A stretch of 64,000 nt of DNA from Clavelina lepadiformis (lineage: Eukaryota; Chordata; Ascidiacea; Aplousobranchia; Clavelinidae): NCBI RefSeq assembly GCF_947623445.1, contig NC_135242.1, positions 3,782,001 to 3,846,000 of the forward strand. The letters are read 5' to 3'. The notes under the pieces were generated by a model that did no database searches, was not told the DNA's origin, and saw only the letters and a list, made by a program, of their open reading frames with translations. Positions 1 to 17,574 of the stretch are shown here, piece after piece (position 1 is the stretch's first letter; each line of letters starts with the position of its first letter). The translations under genes were made by a program, and so were the position numbers.

Positions 1-239
1 AGCAATCACTATAATGTTAAGAGTCGTTCAAACGTTCGAGAAACGAAAGCATTTCTAATTATTATTTCAAAGGTGGTTGCAACAGTTTTGTTTAGGTTTT
101 AAACACAAACAAAAGCATACTCTAAATCGCATGATTATGACTTGCTGTGAAAGGCAAGTTGCCTTACATGAGGCGGTAAAAGTTTTAACCCTTCTAACCT
201 TTGCTGCTCTTTTAATCTCGTTACAAGAAAAATCGTTAA

Positions 240-500
240 TCACGTGTAATCTCGTGTAGTCTGGTGGACGTGGGGTTGGATTACACGGACACGAGGTCAC
301 GGGAACAAATTCTTACTCGGCACAAGAGACGGGTTCATCGAAGTTCAAACTCGATTCCACCTATGAAAGGTAACCGTTGGCCTCAGGAAGATTGTAATTA
401 TCCACTTAACTCATTTCGGACGACGCCGGGCGGTACTAGTATTTATTTACAGCCTCGTTATTTTAAGGCAAATATTTTACTTGCATTGTTAGTCGTGTCG
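240..500 (+). CDS. Possible coding exon with a TTPGGT motif
   Basis: An open frame runs from 240 to a stop at 618-620, with a good donor (gtaagt) after base 500. An in-frame ATG lies at 363. The predicted peptide contains NSFRTTPGGTSIY. FxTTPGGTxI recalls the phosphorylated segment of eIF4E-binding proteins (FSTTPGGTRI in animal 4E-BPs), but the YxxxxL-phi eIF4E-binding motif that should follow is not clear, and no downstream partner exon was found before the ID gene. It could be the first exon of a diverged 4E-BP, part of an unrelated gene, or a chance frame. The GC-rich codons over the motif contrast with the AT-rich surroundings and mildly favour coding. Confidence 0.2.
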
Positions 501-620
501 GTAAGTTGTAGGCGTATAGGAAAAGTAATAAATTTTAGTTTTAAACATTTTCATGTCACTGCTTTTTGCCCTTTAAAATCACAACTAGCTATACCACAAG
601 CACAACGTTCTTATACTTGA

Positions 621-3281
621 CTATTTTATTTTAAAGCCAACATTTGCGTTGGTGCCAGATCTCATCTATATGCAAAGTCGTTTTCTTTGGTAAAAACGAA
701 CTTTTGACACAAAACAACCTGTCAACAATATTGGCATAATTATTTATCGTAACTCATCATTGTTTGTACAAACCGCCTTTGATTGAGGTCCACGAAAAGG
801 TCGCACGTGCAAGAAAGTTGACAGGAATTTTAGAAGGTGAAATATTTTATTAACTTTGTACAACTTGTTTAAACAGGTAGCACAAATAACAACACAAATA
901 CAGCAGCTGCCCTATTGTTTCTCTTGTTCCCTTTTTGAAAATAAACAGCAATGAAATAAACACTTTCACATACTTTTACAATTATGAGATGCACAAATTA
1001 CCAAACTTTGCAGGGGCGTTATATCATTTCTATAAACACTTTTCGCGACTACGTTTTAATTTAAATTGGTTAAGATACTTCTAAAGCTAAAAACTCACGC
1101 GCTGCGTAATAATTATAACGAATAAAACAATAGAAATACTGTAATGTGCGTTTTACATCAGCCAGCCATAAGATAAGGTGCATGTATAGTCTCAAGGCGT
1201 TTCAGTTCTGCAACATTCACATCGTAAAATATTATTACTTCCCGCGTTAATAAGAAATGATGTGTGATGACGTTTCTAAATCAAAGTTTGATGACATAAT
1301 GGACGCAGTTTTAAGACTTAATCATTTTATTTCAAGATGTGCTTCCTCTGTATACGAAAGTTTTTTTCATTCGGAAAATTAGACATAATTTGCTGTGAAA
1401 TAATTAGCATAAGGTGCTGGCTTCAATGTACACGCGCTACCATATTTTACAAATAAATATTTGTTACGCTGTTTACTGTTTAAGTTTCAATACGTTTCAG
1501 GAATTCAAAAGAGAAAAATGTGATCAAATACTTTATTGTATTGTATTTAGAACCCGGAACAGTTGATTACCCCGTCAAAGGACAATATTGCTGATTAATT
1601 ATTGAAGTCAATGATTACCAAGGAAAATTGGTTCCAAACTCAAGGCAATGAAAAGTGATTTTACGCAACATTTCCTCCATGTAATAACCTGACATTAATG
1701 GCTGACACGAATTGCACAAGAGATTGCCAAGTGCTGACAAAGTTGCAAAATCACAGAGTGATGATCCAATTTGCTTCTATAAGCTTTATTATAAACCCCT
1801 CTAATCTAAGTGGATGTGGAAGTACAGTATAGTATAGTCTGCAATAGTAATAATAAGTAGATCTCACAAAATAGACAGCAAATAATTGACAGAACTGTAC
1901 ATTTAACGAAAATAAGTTTTGTAAGTAAAGAAATACCAATAAAAAAAACAAGTCAACTGCTAGGCAAAATCAAAAAGTAGCGTATAATACACGAAAATCA
2001 GACAAAATACGAATTTTTCTTAACAATTATAAAAATTAAAACTGTGAAACACAAAACTCAAAAATTCAAATTCCTTGAAACTACAACAAAGTAAAGACTT
2101 AAACGCTGTACAAGATTAAACGTTGGGACAGAAGCAGCTATAAGAGAAACCTTAACTGGTGGTTATAAGACTATTAGGCCTGTTGTGTGTTGATAGTAAC
2201 AAGATCGACTGTCTTAATTATGCCCGGGAAGAAACGTTGCTAGAACCTTGTAATTCGGCCGATAAACGACGGTACATTTATCATATTTTAGGGAGCGGTG
2301 TGTCACTGATGTTTACATGGGGTTGTAAATAATTGAGTTGACTGATCCGCTAGATCTACTTTATGTCGTTGTAATTTGTCTACCCATTCTGGTTTTACTT
2401 CTGTCGCTCTCATTGGATATACAACACGTGTACGATAGCAAACGTCATACTAAAATATTTCCTTGTAAAGCTAAACTGTACAATCAATGAAGTAATCTGG
2501 GTCCTGAGCACCTTTGGATTCCCCCTGCAAGCTGTGGGAATTTCCAAAAGTTATTTAACGGATCAAATTATCCATCTCACTGCAGGACACGAACAGCTTA
2601 AAGCGTTATGAAGAAATTTGACTTTTATTTCAATCACCAGCATCAATATTTTGTGTTTGCAATGTGTCTTGTTTTTGTGATGTTTTTGTTTTGTTTTCGC
2701 CTTATAGGATTAAACAAGTACAAAAGTGTAATTTGTAAGTCTTTGTATTTGTAAGTAGGCCTAACAGTAAATTTTTACTGCAGTTAACCACAAATTAAAA
2801 ATATGGCACGTTATTTTGAAACTTGTGCCTAATCTCAGTTTACACTAAAGGCCTATCACAGAAGTGCGACTAGATAATTCGGACAGAGTGTCAATAACAT
2901 ATGACATCATACCTGGCTGCATGCGGCAATCGTTCGACAAAAGATTGGCGACAATTTAAATTTGGCAGGAAATCCTTTAGCCATTTATTTAATGCGGCGG
3001 TGAAGAACAAAAGGTTGTCATTAGATAGGTCGCCATTAGGGAAACGCAAAACATGTGTGAGAACAAAGACCATGAAAACCAAATGGTCGCTAAATGAGCA
3101 ACAGATTTGACGACTGAAAACGGAAACTTAGCGCTAAATAAATTCCAGTCACTTTGACTAGATCACATCAGTGTCTAAACTACTCTTGCATGAGCACTGC
3201 TTTAATGTCTATTCGCGATCAGAAAAAATTGCAATAATTTCTTTCAAAACAAGATTCCCGTATTCTTGATCATCGTTTACC
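621..3281. other. Gene-free stretch upstream of the ID gene
   Basis: AT-rich sequence with only short open frames on either strand and no family match or convincing set of paired splice sites. It presumably contains the promoter and upstream control region of the ID gene that starts at 3282. No repeat or mobile element with clear ends was recognised here. Confidence 0.5.
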
Positions 3282-3980
3282 ATGGAGAAAGCCAGCAAAG
3301 TATTCAAGATCGCCTTCAACAAAAATGCTTTGACTGAAGTCAGCAACTCACCAAAAGATATGATAGCGGCCAGTAAGTCTTACGTCATCAAGAATTGTCA
3401 CATTCCCGTTCCCAGATTAAATGGGAGTTCCCTTGCGCCATCGACGATGGAGGAAACTGCAGAATTAAGGTAAGAACTAAGAATAGCTCGTATCTTATGC
3501 ATGTAAGCTGGGTCTATAACGCTTTCTCGAAAGCAAATTTCCGTAATTGACAATTTCCCAATCACTAAATGTCGAACATCGTGGACCCCCAAAGATTACT
3601 GAAATTATGCAATGCTCATGCTGACTTGAAGTTGAATAAGCAGTCAGGCTATTGTGTCATTCGGCATTATGTGTTACGGGAAAATGTCCTTCGGATAAAG
3701 TGACAGTTCTGAAAAAAACTATAAGCGTTATAGGCAAGGATTAAAATAGCCAAAAATAACACCAAATCTGGAAATCACCTTTGGTTTTGGGACATATTTT
3801 GAAGTTCATATTTTTAAATATTTCAGTGATCTTTGCTCAAAGCTGCGAAGTATAATTCCCTCTTGCCAGCAGACGGCGACTTCAGACACAGAAGTGGTGA
3901 TCAATGCAGTAAATTACATTCGCGAACTTCACTTACTTTTGAGGGAGACGTCGCTAGAAACACAAAGAAGTGTACCGTAA
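3282..3980 (+). CDS. ID: Inhibitor of DNA binding (ID) type HLH protein
   Basis: Two coding exons, 3282-3469 and 3827-3980, joined in phase 2 (gtaaga donor, tttcag acceptor), give 113 aa. After the join the protein reads ELRSDLCSKLRSIIP, a 12-residue loop, then TEVVINAVNYIRELHLLL. That is a helix-loop-helix with the usual C..L..(I/V)P and V...V.YI..L pattern and no basic region in front of it. By family knowledge, ID proteins dimerise with E proteins and block their DNA binding, restraining neural, muscle and other differentiation. Length and single-domain layout fit the family (vertebrate IDs are about 120-165 aa). A polyadenylation signal AATAAA lies at 4372. Frame continuity and the HLH pattern make this a strong call; which vertebrate paralogue it matches cannot be said. 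Confidence 0.85.
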
Positions 3981-4586
3981 AGATTTCGGTACCGGTCGCG
4001 TGTACCCAAAAGAAGAATGTATCCCTGAACCAGACAAACGCGAGTAGAACACATGATGCAATCTCATCGCCTTCAGAAGACCAAGTTACATAATAAGCAG
4101 ACTTTTGTAATTTTTCGGTGATTGTGCTTTACGAATTCATATAAGCTTACTATGTCTTACTGTCTGTCTTACTATGTCTTTATACTATGCTATGATTTTA
4201 TATCTTTATATGATTTATTTGTACTTACTTGAATTTTTTTTTCAAAAATTTAACTCAATCTGGTCAATCTCAGTTTTAATCAATCTGGTTGTGTATAAGC
4301 CCAGCCTGTAAAAAAGAGTGAACGCTCAATTTTAACAATTTCCTGAACGTTTTAACACCCTTATCGAAATTAATAAAAACTATCCGAAGTTATCCAAATC
4401 AATGAAGCTATACATCGAGAAATAAATATCTTTTTTGATGTTGTGTCTCGTTATTAGCTTGTCGTGAGATTATCCTGGTGTAAGCGTGTATGCAGTTTTC
4501 AAATTTTCAAACAACTTTATTCCATTTGAAATTTTATTTTACTTTTCTGCAGTCGGTCTGGACTTGGACAAGGTCAGCAGCTGTTG

Positions 4587-4627
4587 CTATACAGTGCACT
4601 GTATAGAATATATAATACAGTGCACTG
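4587..4627. repeat. Perfect 20-bp palindrome plus a second half-copy
   Basis: CTATACAGTGCACTGTATAG at 4587-4606 is a perfect palindrome. After nine A/T-only bases, TACAGTGCACTG (4616-4627) repeats its core. It lies about 600 bp past the ID stop codon, between the ID polyA signal and the 3' end of the opposite-strand EGF gene. Function unknown; a dimeric protein site or a structured RNA end are possible. Confidence 0.7.
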
Positions 4628-5082
4628 CCTTCAATCAATAAACTGATATTTTGCTGTCGCTGTCATTTCTACAACATTTTTGGACTCTGATCAGAACCGA
4701 ATCGACAGCTACTGACCTGGCCTTGGCATGTAACCTATATGCTCGTATGATCTTGCCAGTATTTTACAATTTTTCCATATTTTGGATTCTTTGAGCTCCA
4801 ACGAACGTTCTGAAAATTAACGAACGATCATATGTAATGTCTTTTTCATTTCGGGGTTGCATGCGTTTGACAACGATTACATCCTTTAACATTAAATTGT
4901 ATTTTTAACTTAATCTGACTTCATGATGAAACAAGACTTTTAACCGGAATGTCGTTACTTTATTACACGTGTTTTTTATTTAATATTTTGCACAAAAATT
5001 GTTTCAATATCTCGACTCGCGTGTTGACCTTGATATACCAGCGATCATCGTTATTGCCGCAGTGGTTTGCACGACAGAGACA

Positions 5083-10459
<5,377 letters not shown>

Positions 10460-10762
10460 GACTGCTACAGCTGGCTGTAGCTTGTTCTGACTAGCACTGG
10501 AATCGTACCGCGACGTCTGGCCATGTATAGTCTGACGTGCCTGGTTACTGGAGCGTGAAATGCTGATTAATTGCTGTGGTTGCAGACAAAGCGGAACCGA
10601 GTGGTGTTTGGTTATCTCCAAGTCAATCTTTTAATTGCATCAAAAAGTGAAAACAACTCAATAATAAACAATTCGGAGCAATCTGTATCAGTTTATTAAC
10701 GCGAAAAATTTGTTGCCCCCCCTTAGAAGTTATAGTTTGTGCAAAAAACATTTGCGTAAAAG

Positions 10763-11065
10763 CAGGGCCGGCCGGCAAGTGCGAGGGCGAATGCAAGAAT
10801 TGATGATGGGACCCTTTGCCGATTTTAAGAAACTCTATTTAATAAATAATAATAATAACGTAAACTAAAAATTAACTCTTTGCAAATCAGATTTCATCAA
10901 AGCTTTGCCTTATTAAGTAATTTCATCAAAACATCCTTTTCCGAAAACAAATTGTGAAATAACATTGTGATTTACGCTAAATCAAAGCTAAATTTTTGTT
11001 TGGGTGCTAAGTAGTGCGCGGCCCAAAGCAGTTTTATTACTCTCATTGGCCTAAGGCCGGTCCTG
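10763..11065. mobile_element. Short non-autonomous hAT-type element A
   Basis: A 303-bp insertion flanked by a perfect 8-bp duplication, cgtaaaag at 10755-10762 and 11066-11073. Its ends are short inverted repeats: CAGGGCCGGC on the left and CAGGACCGGC read inward from the right. An 8-bp target duplication and CAGGG-type ends are hallmarks of the hAT superfamily. No coding capacity, so it must have been moved by another element's transposase. The intact duplication suggests a fairly young insertion. Confidence 0.8.
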
Positions 11066-11073
11066 CGTAAAAG

Positions 11074-13200
11074 TGAATAGAAAACTATTATAAAACATTA
11101 CTAAACCAACAAAAAATCATACAAAAACATAAAAAATACATCTGACGTAGTAAAGCGAAATATTGAACGAAAACTGCATAACAACCTTGATACAATATTG
11201 TAAATAGAGACATGTCCCATTTAACAGCAAATGTACAAAGTAGGCCTACATTGTTAAATGTAATTAACAAATATACATTGTTACCACGACGGCTTATGAC
11301 AGAGCAAACCAGAACGAAGTAACACAACAAACATCAAAGACTTGAGCATGATGGCTTATAGTTTATAATTCAGACTTGACTAACTTATTTATGTGAACTT
11401 TACATATGATCAATGTTAAGTCCATGTGTTATCGTCTTTTTTGTTCCTTATTAGTCTGTACACTGGTCTGGTTAATCACCATTTTACGTCATCAACCTCC
11501 GAGGAAAATTCCCATAAAGAGTCGGAAAAACGCGTTTTTCGAACTTCTATAATACTACACTGGCGAAAACACTCCACCCTAACTGAAATGTACCCCTGAC
11601 TGGACTGAAATGTACCCACTTCACGAAGTCAATAAAATCGTTAGAAAAAATGAAAGGAAAAACCAATATATAAAAGCATAAACCGGACGACAACGTTTAT
11701 CCATATTGGCATATCTCAATGGATTTCAAGCAAAAACAATCAAAACATACGGAGATGTAGAGGAAAAAATTACCCAACTCTCTGTTGCTGTTCGGTTAAA
11801 GTTGTGGTATCTCGTGGTGAGATACTACGCCTTAAACTTAGGGCAAGTTGTACACTTGGTAGGTGTACTGACGTTGTATTGGGTATTTTCCAAAATGAAT
11901 TTCAGCTTCGACGAGGAAAATTCTTCCCAATTCCAACGTTACAAATTTGTTTCCCATCGGTCAAGGTTTAGAGGAGTTGCGCTCCGAAAACCGGGTCCAG
12001 GTCGGTTGTGCACTTCCATACTAGGTACGCGCTCCATGCATTTTAAACAGTGTTTAAGATTTACATCTCTTGGTGCAATGTAACTTATGTGACAAACATG
12101 TTAGAGATTTTTGAAGGTTTGCCTACTGCGTGCTATACTTTTTCCGGGAGTCGGGGCTCATAACATTCCTGAATTATACCCTACAACCTGAATCATTTGC
12201 CCTCGGTAGCTTTTGTATGTTTTCCTTCGACCGTTGTAAAAGACAAAACTCTCCTAAACCTAAACAAACGTTAGGCCTTACTAACTTGCTAAAGAATATT
12301 CTATGTGACATTTAACGAAAAACAGCGGAATATACGAATATACAGGATTATCAGTTACCAGGCATTAAAATATAGCACTTTACCAGACGGTTACTTCCTA
12401 CGTGGAAGTTGGAACGTATTCGAGCAGCTTCAACGCCACTTACAATGTGCGGAGCCGTACTGGAAAATTTGTATGAAAAAAATGGACAATTCCGGCGTAG
12501 AAAGTTGGATTCTGCGCCAATTTTCCAGGGCAGAATTGTCTTTTTGCTTTATATTCTATATTATAAGTATTACATTGAGATGGCGCAAATCTTTGCATTA
12601 CATTGTTTGGCACATTTATCCGGCGCACTGAAAACAAACTTTCCAGTAGGGATATGAAGTGCGTACGGAGTATGAAAGTGCAAAACCAACCCCACTACGG
12701 TTTTTGAAGCACAACTCCTTTAAAACTTGACCTATGGAAACAAATCTGGTTTCTTTAAAATTGAACCGAGGATTTTTTCTCTACATTTCCGTTTGTTTTG
12801 AATTTTTACGCTGTTTATTTATTAAGACCATCCACTATAGTTGTTGTTTGGTTTATCATTTTGTATGTGGCATTTTCTTAAAGCCACTTTATTGGGATTT
12901 CCCTTCAGTTTTGTGACGACTACATGCAGTGGTTACATATCAGCCCCATTTTGACTTCTAGGAGAGTTACAGTTAGGGTAGTGTGTTCAGTTTTTGGCAG
13001 ATTAGAGTTGTGACGCCATTTATACGTCATAAACCTGTAGGTTTACTTTCGTTAAAATACTTTATTAAAGGCTTAGATTACGCATTTTTCGACTTTTTAT
13101 GGGTATTTTCCCTTGGAAGTTGATGACATAGGTTGGTATTTTTTGTGACATTACCAAAAACTTTTTTAACCAACAGTACAATAACATCATAGTGCAGTCA
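11074..13200. other. Gene-free stretch with unrecognised open frames
   Basis: Intergenic sequence upstream of the EGF gene. An open frame of about 125 codons at 11706-12083 and shorter ones near 12130-12660 show no family resemblance, no signal peptide and no splice support. I see no gene here that I can defend. Confidence 0.4.
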
Positions 13201-13261
13201 TGTGGTAACTTTAAGGTGGTTCTGCCCTTCCATACTGGACTAGAAAAAGTTTCATCCAGTT

Positions 13262-13975
13262 TAATAGACCTAGACCATTTCTGAGTTATGGCCGCCATTT
13301 TTTCTGGGTGGCAAAATTTCTTCAATCGCCTATAGGCCTACCGGTACTTAATAATGGCAATAGACCCTTTCCGAGTTACTGTCTCGATGGCAAGATATTT
13401 TCGATCGCCTATACTAAGCAAGGGAAAATGTTGACCCACTTTGATACTTTCCTAAATTACAACCGTTCTGGCCATTGGATTGTAAAGATTTCACTTAGGT
13501 GAGTTGCATATGAATTCTTTTATGCAATCAACAAAAAATAAATTTAAAATCAAATTTTGTCGTTTGAATATAATAATTCCATTTGTATTTACTCCTAGTT
13601 GATTTTTGACGTGCCGTACAAAATTAGCCTGTGTAACGCACCGCAGATTGCACACAAACTCTTACGCATTTTACATTGCATTCTTCACTTACGATGTATC
13701 TAGACGTCATATCAGACAAGCCCAGTGCTTTAGATTCAAACCACTGTGAAATACGAACTAAGCAGCGTATTTTCAAATTTTTTCCTTTATCAGGTAAAGT
13801 AATTTATATGCTACTCATCTGAGCAAAATCTTTCCAGTCCAATGCCCAGAACGCTTGTAATTCAAAAAAGAATCAAAAGGGTTGACAATATCTATTGTTA
13901 AGTATATATATTTCCATTGATTGAAAAATTTGCCACCCAAAAAGTGGCAGCCTAAACTCGGAAAGGTTCTGTTGT
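13262..13975. repeat. Tandem and inverted repeat cluster
   Basis: A unit containing TTTC(C/T)GAGTTA, then GGC and ATCGCCTAT, occurs twice in tandem (about 13262-13332 and 13352-13412). A related unit lies inverted at about 13918-13975. A second pair is inverted: 13448-13500 (TACAACCGTTCTGGCCATTGG) matches the reverse complement of 13815-13880. The arms enclose about 300 bp. This looks like a foldback or MITE-type repeat; ends and target duplication could not be fixed. Confidence 0.5.
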
Positions 13976-14515
13976 AGTTGTTAACCTCAATTTTGCAAAA
14001 AGTGTTTTCAAGAATGCTGTCTTGATTTCTCATACAAATTAGGTTGTCACTTTTCACATAAGTTAATAAATTTACGAGTAATGTTGCATTTGGGTTTGCC
14101 CATGTTGGTTTTCGTGTTACTGGCTTAACCTGCATGTTATATATAGCTGTGGTGATGATATATATCCAACAGAAACAATGATTATGTAATTCTTGCAGAC
14201 TCTGATTTTGTGGTGTTATACAAAACTAAGTTATTATTATTTGGCCAGTTATTCATAGTTTATTGACTGTATTCAGCCACTTATAAAGATTTTAATGTAA
14301 TCTTGCATCTGAATTTAATGGAATTGTTAACTGACCTTTAAAGACTGTTAGCCTAATTGGTAAGTGTGTTCGTTTTGTGTTAACTACCGTTTAATACATT
14401 GGCGATTAAAATGAAATAAATGTAATTACTTTTTGTATTATAATATCCTACTACCTCTGGTTAAACTTTGCTAAACAATTACCAACAATCTGACATGCAG
14501 TTTATTTTCTTTGCA

Positions 14516-14587
14516 GGCAACGTTCAAAAGGAAATTATGATAAACAAGTCTATTGTCAAATTAACTGATAATCCATAATGGAAAATT
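14516..14587 (+). other. Possible untranslated first exon for VPS13B
   Basis: A strong acceptor (ttattttctttgcag) precedes 14516 and a good donor (gtaagt) follows 14587. The segment holds a closed short frame (ATG at 14538) and a second ATG at 14578 that would stop just after joining to 17562. It could therefore be 5' untranslated sequence with small upstream frames, spliced over a 3-kb intron to the VPS13B coding exon. Without transcripts this is only a possibility; the acceptor at 17561 could equally take a trans-spliced leader. Confidence 0.3.
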
Positions 14588-16371
14588 GTAAGTATATATG
14601 ATATTTATTCAAATAAAACTTGCTATACTTTAAATTTGATTTTGTACTAGATTTAGCATGTACAAATGTATATCATATATATGGACAAACGTCCTAAATC
14701 AGGCGCACACAGATTTTTCCCCAAAAAATGCAAACCAGTTATTATAAAAAACAAACAAAAAATAATTATCATCTTTTATGTCCTTTTATTGACCTATCTT
14801 TCATCTAACCATATGCTAAAGATTAGCTCATTGCATGTAGTCTGACCTTCTCATCTGACCATATTTTGTCAGGCTATTGATTTTAGGCCAATAACATGTT
14901 TCATGTTGGCTGTCTGAACTTTGTTGTGGCACGTTCTACGCTGGTAAATTCGAAAAAGTTTTTATGTCTTTTACTAATGGAGGGTCTTAGTCTTCGATCG
15001 CAAGTAAAACATTTTTAAATCTTCCGCAGAGTCAGAAGCAATAACGTGCGTTTGAATTTGGTACATATTTTGCAGTTTGCCCATTAAAAAACGCAGGCCA
15101 CCTGCGTGGTCTTGAGACGACTCTTCGCGTGACTGAAGATTTTTCCTTTTTTTCATTGGTGTCTTTTAAAACGTATCATCAATCTGTATTTTATATGTTA
15201 AATATGTTTCATAAAGCAGTTTATTTCCACCCATGTCCACTGCAAAGACCTAATAAAGTGGACTTACTAAACTAGGAAAAAGGATGGCAAAGCCTTTAAC
15301 CATTTAAGACATGAAAAGTGGGTCGCTACTTTCAAATTGTGGATGAAAAGCTACATTGTACTTGTCGCTAAAAGGCACAACAATTCTACTACTGGCATTA
15401 AAGCGCTTATTGCCTTATAGTAGGGTTATGGTATTTGATAATGTGCAGTCCCTGACAATTGACCAATTTTCGAATATTACCAAAGTACATCGCCGCCATT
15501 GCTTTTTTGTGAAAGAAGGATACACATGAAACAATACAAAAACAGCAATGAAATATTGCATTGCAATACATGAATACAAGTTTTCTTCTGAACAGTAACA
15601 TTTATGAAAACGAAAATTAGCACAGACTTTCTACAAACTACGCTCCAAGGTAATTACAAGTAATGAACGTATACTGTAGCAGTTTATAAACAATACTCCA
15701 CTCTCCCTCATACCAATCATACTTTTCCGAAGATCTGATTTTTTTCAACAAGCTCTTGTTGGACTAAAAAACACATAAAATTCCCCACAAGACATGCTTT
15801 GTACTGAAGTGTTAAAATTCCTTTCATTGTCTCAATGGTAATCTTATTTCTTTCTTAAATTTTATATTAAAATGTAGTAAACAACTTACGTCATAAACGA
15901 GTTGCAGACAGATTTATAGCAGACAGTTTTGACGAGCTGAGAATGTTTGCGACCTAGAAAAAGTTGGAATAAAGGTGGCAACCTAGAAAAACATAGACTA
16001 AAATACAATTTTAAAAAGTCCCTGACTTCTAAGCACATTTTGGCAATTCTCCCTGATGCAGATTTGAACGCTAAAAATTCCTTGACATGTCTGGGATAAT
16101 CCTGACGTATGGCAACCCTACCTTCAAAGGGCTATAACTTCAAAAGCACTCAGCCTTATCATTTACACTTTCAGCATGGAGAGTAATAAAAGCTCTCCCG
16201 ATTGGAATGGAAAAGATGATATCATAATCGTGGTGATCGCAAAAAGAGAAAAGTTATTGGAGTATAATTACGGCTTAATCGAGATTAGCAATTTCAGAAT
16301 TTAGTGCTGAATGTTTAAATTGAAATATACCGGAGGGTTCTACTAAAAAAAAAACTTAACACAATGGACCG

Positions 16372-16475
16372 ATGAGGACATGAAAAATGCTGTTGATAAA
16401 TTTCTGAAAGTAAAGGGAATTGCCGAAGTATTGCAGCTAATTATAACATGCATGGAAGCATTTTACACAAAAGGT
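16372..16475 (+). mobile_element. Fragment resembling a pogo/psq-type transposase N-terminus
   Basis: The plus strand reads QWTDEDMKNAVDKFLKVKG and then, after a frame change, AANYNMHGSILHKR. This is the pattern of the psq-type helix-turn-helix at the start of pogo/Tigger (Tc1-mariner superfamily) transposases. Nothing downstream to 17.5 kb gives a DDE domain, so this is a decayed fragment of a DNA transposon. The resemblance is to the motif only; no boundaries were seen. Confidence 0.4.
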
Positions 16476-17574
16476 AGACTTTCTAGGTAGACACCGAGTA
16501 AACTTGTTTATGCAGCAAAACAAAATCTCGCTGAAGAAAGTTAACCTGATTAGTGCAGCGTGATTTTTATTTTTTCCTGTCTACAAAATATCAGAGGTCC
16601 CTCGGGGATAGAACTGGGAAAAGAAAGCAAGTGGTGTATATGCTGCAGTGAAGCGTGTATTCAATGATGTTAAGTCTATAAATAGACGAGAGGTGGCAAC
16701 GAAGCTTTGCAGGGGAAATTGCATCGCAGTGCAAATTGCTAATTACACGAAAAGTAGTTGCTGTTATTTAAAACTGTTATTATTACTAAGTGTAGGTAGG
16801 TACCATCTTCCGCCCAAGTGTGACTTATTGCAAGTTGATGCACAAGCAAACTTATAATTGGAAAGTTTCCAAACAAGTGCACCTAGTTGGGATATTTGAC
16901 CACACTCACACTATTTATTGAGATATAATAACCACAATGTTTTCATAAAATTTGCCAACAAAAAGTTGAGTGAGGGTCACACACTGACCTTCCATCACTG
17001 ACGTCTCGTGTTTTGGTGCATTGCATGTATGTACTTAAATGTCATAGTAAACAATAGCAATGTCTCGCGTGCAAGCAAAGCAAGAATGGTTAACAAAAGT
17101 TGTCTGTTATCGTAATCACTTTGAAACCCGTGTCCTACTTTATTACCCGTTTGTTGTGATAACCAACAAACGCTTGTGACATACTTCACAACTAACCTTG
17201 CCACATTGTGCTGAGCTCATGTCTGTTTCTGATGTCACTGTATGAGAAAAGATCAATGCCGTGACGTATAGAGCATAGGCAATGACTGAATGCAGTAAAA
17301 GTGGGTGGAGATTATAGAGCCAATAGTTGTGTTAAGTATTGTTTGCAAAACAGTGCGTGCAGATTGCAGGGTGTATTATAATGGGGTTTTTATCTCATGA
17401 AAAAATACATTAGTTTATTTTATCTTGGGCATATAATACAATATAAAAACTTAAAATGGTATCATAACCGATATATATACCTTACGTCAATACCAGTTAT
17501 TTAATGCTTTAATAATAATAATTGGGAAATGTTTATCTTTATTAATTATTTTTATTTGCAGGAACTTAATCTGA

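Noticed and set aside
2891-3110. Overlapping open frames on both strands just upstream of the ID gene
   Set aside because: Neither resembles a family and neither has supporting splice sites; the position fits the ID upstream region.
11706-12083. 125-codon open frame
   Set aside because: No recognisable motif, no splice or polyA support, and the surrounding sequence is repeat-like; most probably chance.
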